Made by a program: the position numbers and the translations under genes. DNA of 13,294 nucleotides from Chloroflexota bacterium (lineage in GTDB: Bacteria; Chloroflexota; Ktedonobacteria; Ktedonobacterales; Ktedonobacteraceae), in NCBI GenBank assembly GCA_027316975.1, contig DAHVFL010000069.1, positions 1 through 13,294 on the forward strand, in the 5' to 3' direction. Each line of letters opens with the position of its first letter. Position 1 is the stretch's first letter. Of this stretch, positions 12,305 to 13,294 are shown piece after piece. The notes under the pieces were generated by a model. That model saw nothing but the letters and a program-made list of their open reading frames with translations. It searched no databases and had not been told where the DNA came from.

Positions 12305-13099
12305 ATGAGCATAGAGCAATCCAACGGGTACGGAGTCGAAATGGTGCGCGCCGAGCAGATCGTCAAACGTTTTGGCCATCTGACCGTGCTGAATGGCGTT
12401 GACCTCTCCGTCAAGCGCGGGCAGGTCGTCGTCATTATTGGGCCGAGCGGTTCCGGCAAAACCACGTTGCTGCGCTGCATTAACCATCTTGAGAAGATCG
12501 ACAGCGGGCGCATTTATATCGATGGCCAGCTCGTCGGTTATCGCGAAGTCAATGGGCGGCTGGTAGAAGATAGGGAGGCAGCCATTGCTCATATGCGCTC
12601 GCAGGTCGGATTTGTGTTTCAGCGCTTTAATCTCTTCCCCCATAAAACCGCCCTGGAAAATGTGATCGAGGCGCCTATCTATGTGCTGCGCCAGCCCAGG
12701 GACGAGGTGACGAAGCGCGCCATGGCCCTGCTCACCAAAGTGGGATTAGTCGAAAAAGCGCACGTCTTCCCGCATAAACTATCCGGCGGCCAGCAGCAGC
12801 GGGTCGCCATCGCGCGCTCGCTCGCCATGAACCCGAAACTGATGCTCTTTGACGAGGTGACATCGGCGCTCGATCCCGAACTGGTCGGCGAGGTGCTGAA
12901 AGTCATGCGCCAGCTGGCGGAAGAAGGGATGACGATGGTGGTGGTTACGCATGAGATGGGCTTTGCGCGCGATGTGGCCGACCACGTCATCTTCATGGAT
13001 AAGGCCGTCATCGTTGAACAAGGGACGCCGGAGCAGATCTTTGACCATGCCGAAAACGAGCGTACCCGCACGTTTTTAGGCATGATCCGCGAAGAGTAA
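12305..13099 (+). CDS. Amino-acid ABC transporter ATP-binding protein (GlnQ type)
   Basis: The 264-residue cytoplasmic ATPase powers the importer. Walker A is GPSGSGKT (46-53), the Q-loop FVFQRFNLFPH has Q106, the signature is LSGGQQQR (159-166), Walker B LMLFDEVTSALDPE has D183 and E184, and the switch histidine is H216 in VVVTHEMGFA. DEVTSALD in place of the commoner DEPTSALD occurs in part of this subfamily. An insert between Walker A and the Q-loop (VGYREVNGRLVEDREAAIA) is typical of polar amino-acid ATPases such as GlnQ and HisP. ATG 12305 has GAGG 8 nt upstream (12293-12296). It is the last gene of the operon. Confidence 0.95.
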   Translation: MSIEQSNGYGVEMVRAEQIVKRFGHLTVLNGVDLSVKRGQVVVIIGPSGSGKTTLLRCINHLEKIDSGRIYIDGQLVGYREVNGRLVEDREAAIAHMRSQVGFVFQRFNLFPHKTALENVIEAPIYVLRQPRDEVTKRAMALLTKVGLVEKAHVFPHKLSGGQQQRVAIARSLAMNPKLMLFDEVTSALDPELVGEVLKVMRQLAEEGMTMVVVTHEMGFARDVADHVIFMDKAVIVEQGTPEQIFDHAENERTRTFLGMIREE

Positions 13100-13101
13100 G
13101 A

Positions 13102-13130
13102 TACATGGCGACCCTCGCGGTCGCCATGTA
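13102..13130 (+). terminator. Hairpin after the ABC importer operon
   Basis: TACATGGCGACC (13102-13113) and GGTCGCCATGTA (13119-13130) form a perfect 12-bp stem with a 5-nt loop, 2 nt past the ATPase stop. No T-run follows, so it may stabilise the 3' end or work with a factor. Beyond it, up to 13265, I see nothing identifiable. Confidence 0.6.
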
Positions 13131-13265
13131 AGGTAGTATATGAGTGGATGTCAGGTAGAGCAACAGGACCGGCTGTGGTTGGTAAAATTCATTAAGAATT
13201 AGAAAATGTCAGCAAAGATTTGACTGACCTGGCAATGGAAGCCGGGCAGATGGGGTGATTGTAAA

Positions 13266-13294
13266 ATGTCGCTTTCGAAAAGTGTGCTCTGGAG
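13266..13294 (+). CDS. Possible start of a further gene, cut by the right edge
   Basis: ATG 13266 opens a frame MSLSKSVLW that runs to the edge, with a GGGGTGA (13252-13258) ribosome-like site 7 nt upstream. Nine codons are too few to recognise a family, and the preceding bases hold no good promoter. Confidence 0.25.

Overview
The window looks like chromosomal DNA of a GC-rich, multi-replichore-sized bacterial genome, most likely a member of Ktedonobacteria (Chloroflexota). This is inferred from three things: the Ser/Thr-kinase N-terminus is of the 'MSDRVGQQIGNYRIERLLG' style common there, the intergenic DNA is rich in long perfect inverted repeats, and the glycine-cleavage P protein is split into two subunits. 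No rRNA, tRNA, CRISPR array, phage or transposase gene is visible.

Layout. Positions 1-709 (minus strand) hold the 5' part of a regulator-like gene that runs off the left edge; a strong promoter overlapped by TACGA/TCGTA repeats sits in front of it. Positions 710-1190 are repeat-rich: a perfect 27-bp inverted repeat and a second GC-rich one. Positions 1191-1553 encode a kinase remnant whose ATP-lobe start is joined in frame to the tail of a LamG-like domain. Positions 1635-1937 (minus) encode a small GlsB/YeaQ/YmgE-type membrane protein with its own terminator. Positions 1938-2417 hold no gene but carry an inverted-repeat element with five 21-bp tandem repeats inside it.

Positions 2418-6940 are a glycine cleavage operon in the order gcvT, gcvH, gcvPA, gcvPB. 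A second copy of the inverted-repeat element lies between gcvH and gcvPA, directly after the gcvH stop codon. The E3 component (dihydrolipoamide dehydrogenase) is not here and must come from elsewhere. Together T, H and PA/PB decarboxylate glycine and pass the methylene group to tetrahydrofolate, releasing ammonia. A type I glutamine synthetase-family gene follows (7118-8530) with its own extended -10 promoter; capture of ammonia next to the glycine cleavage system would make metabolic sense, but this link is inference. A class I SAM methyltransferase (8580-9440) follows it closely.

Positions 9495-10109 (minus) encode an ArsR-type repressor with a DUF2087-like C-terminus, convergent with the methyltransferase and separated from it by a perfect 24-bp inverted repeat. 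Its promoter overlaps an 18-bp perfect palindrome, a clear candidate for autoregulation. After a 390-bp gene-free leader, positions 10501-13099 encode a complete polar amino-acid ABC importer: lipoprotein binding protein, permease and ATPase, closed by a 12-bp hairpin. The last 165 bases hold at most the start of one further reading frame.

Overall the window is mainly nitrogen and one-carbon housekeeping metabolism. I do not see a convincing new defence or biosynthetic system. The most unusual items are the kinase/LamG fusion remnant, the paired inverted-repeat elements (one inside the gcv operon), and the two autoregulatory-looking promoter/operator arrangements.
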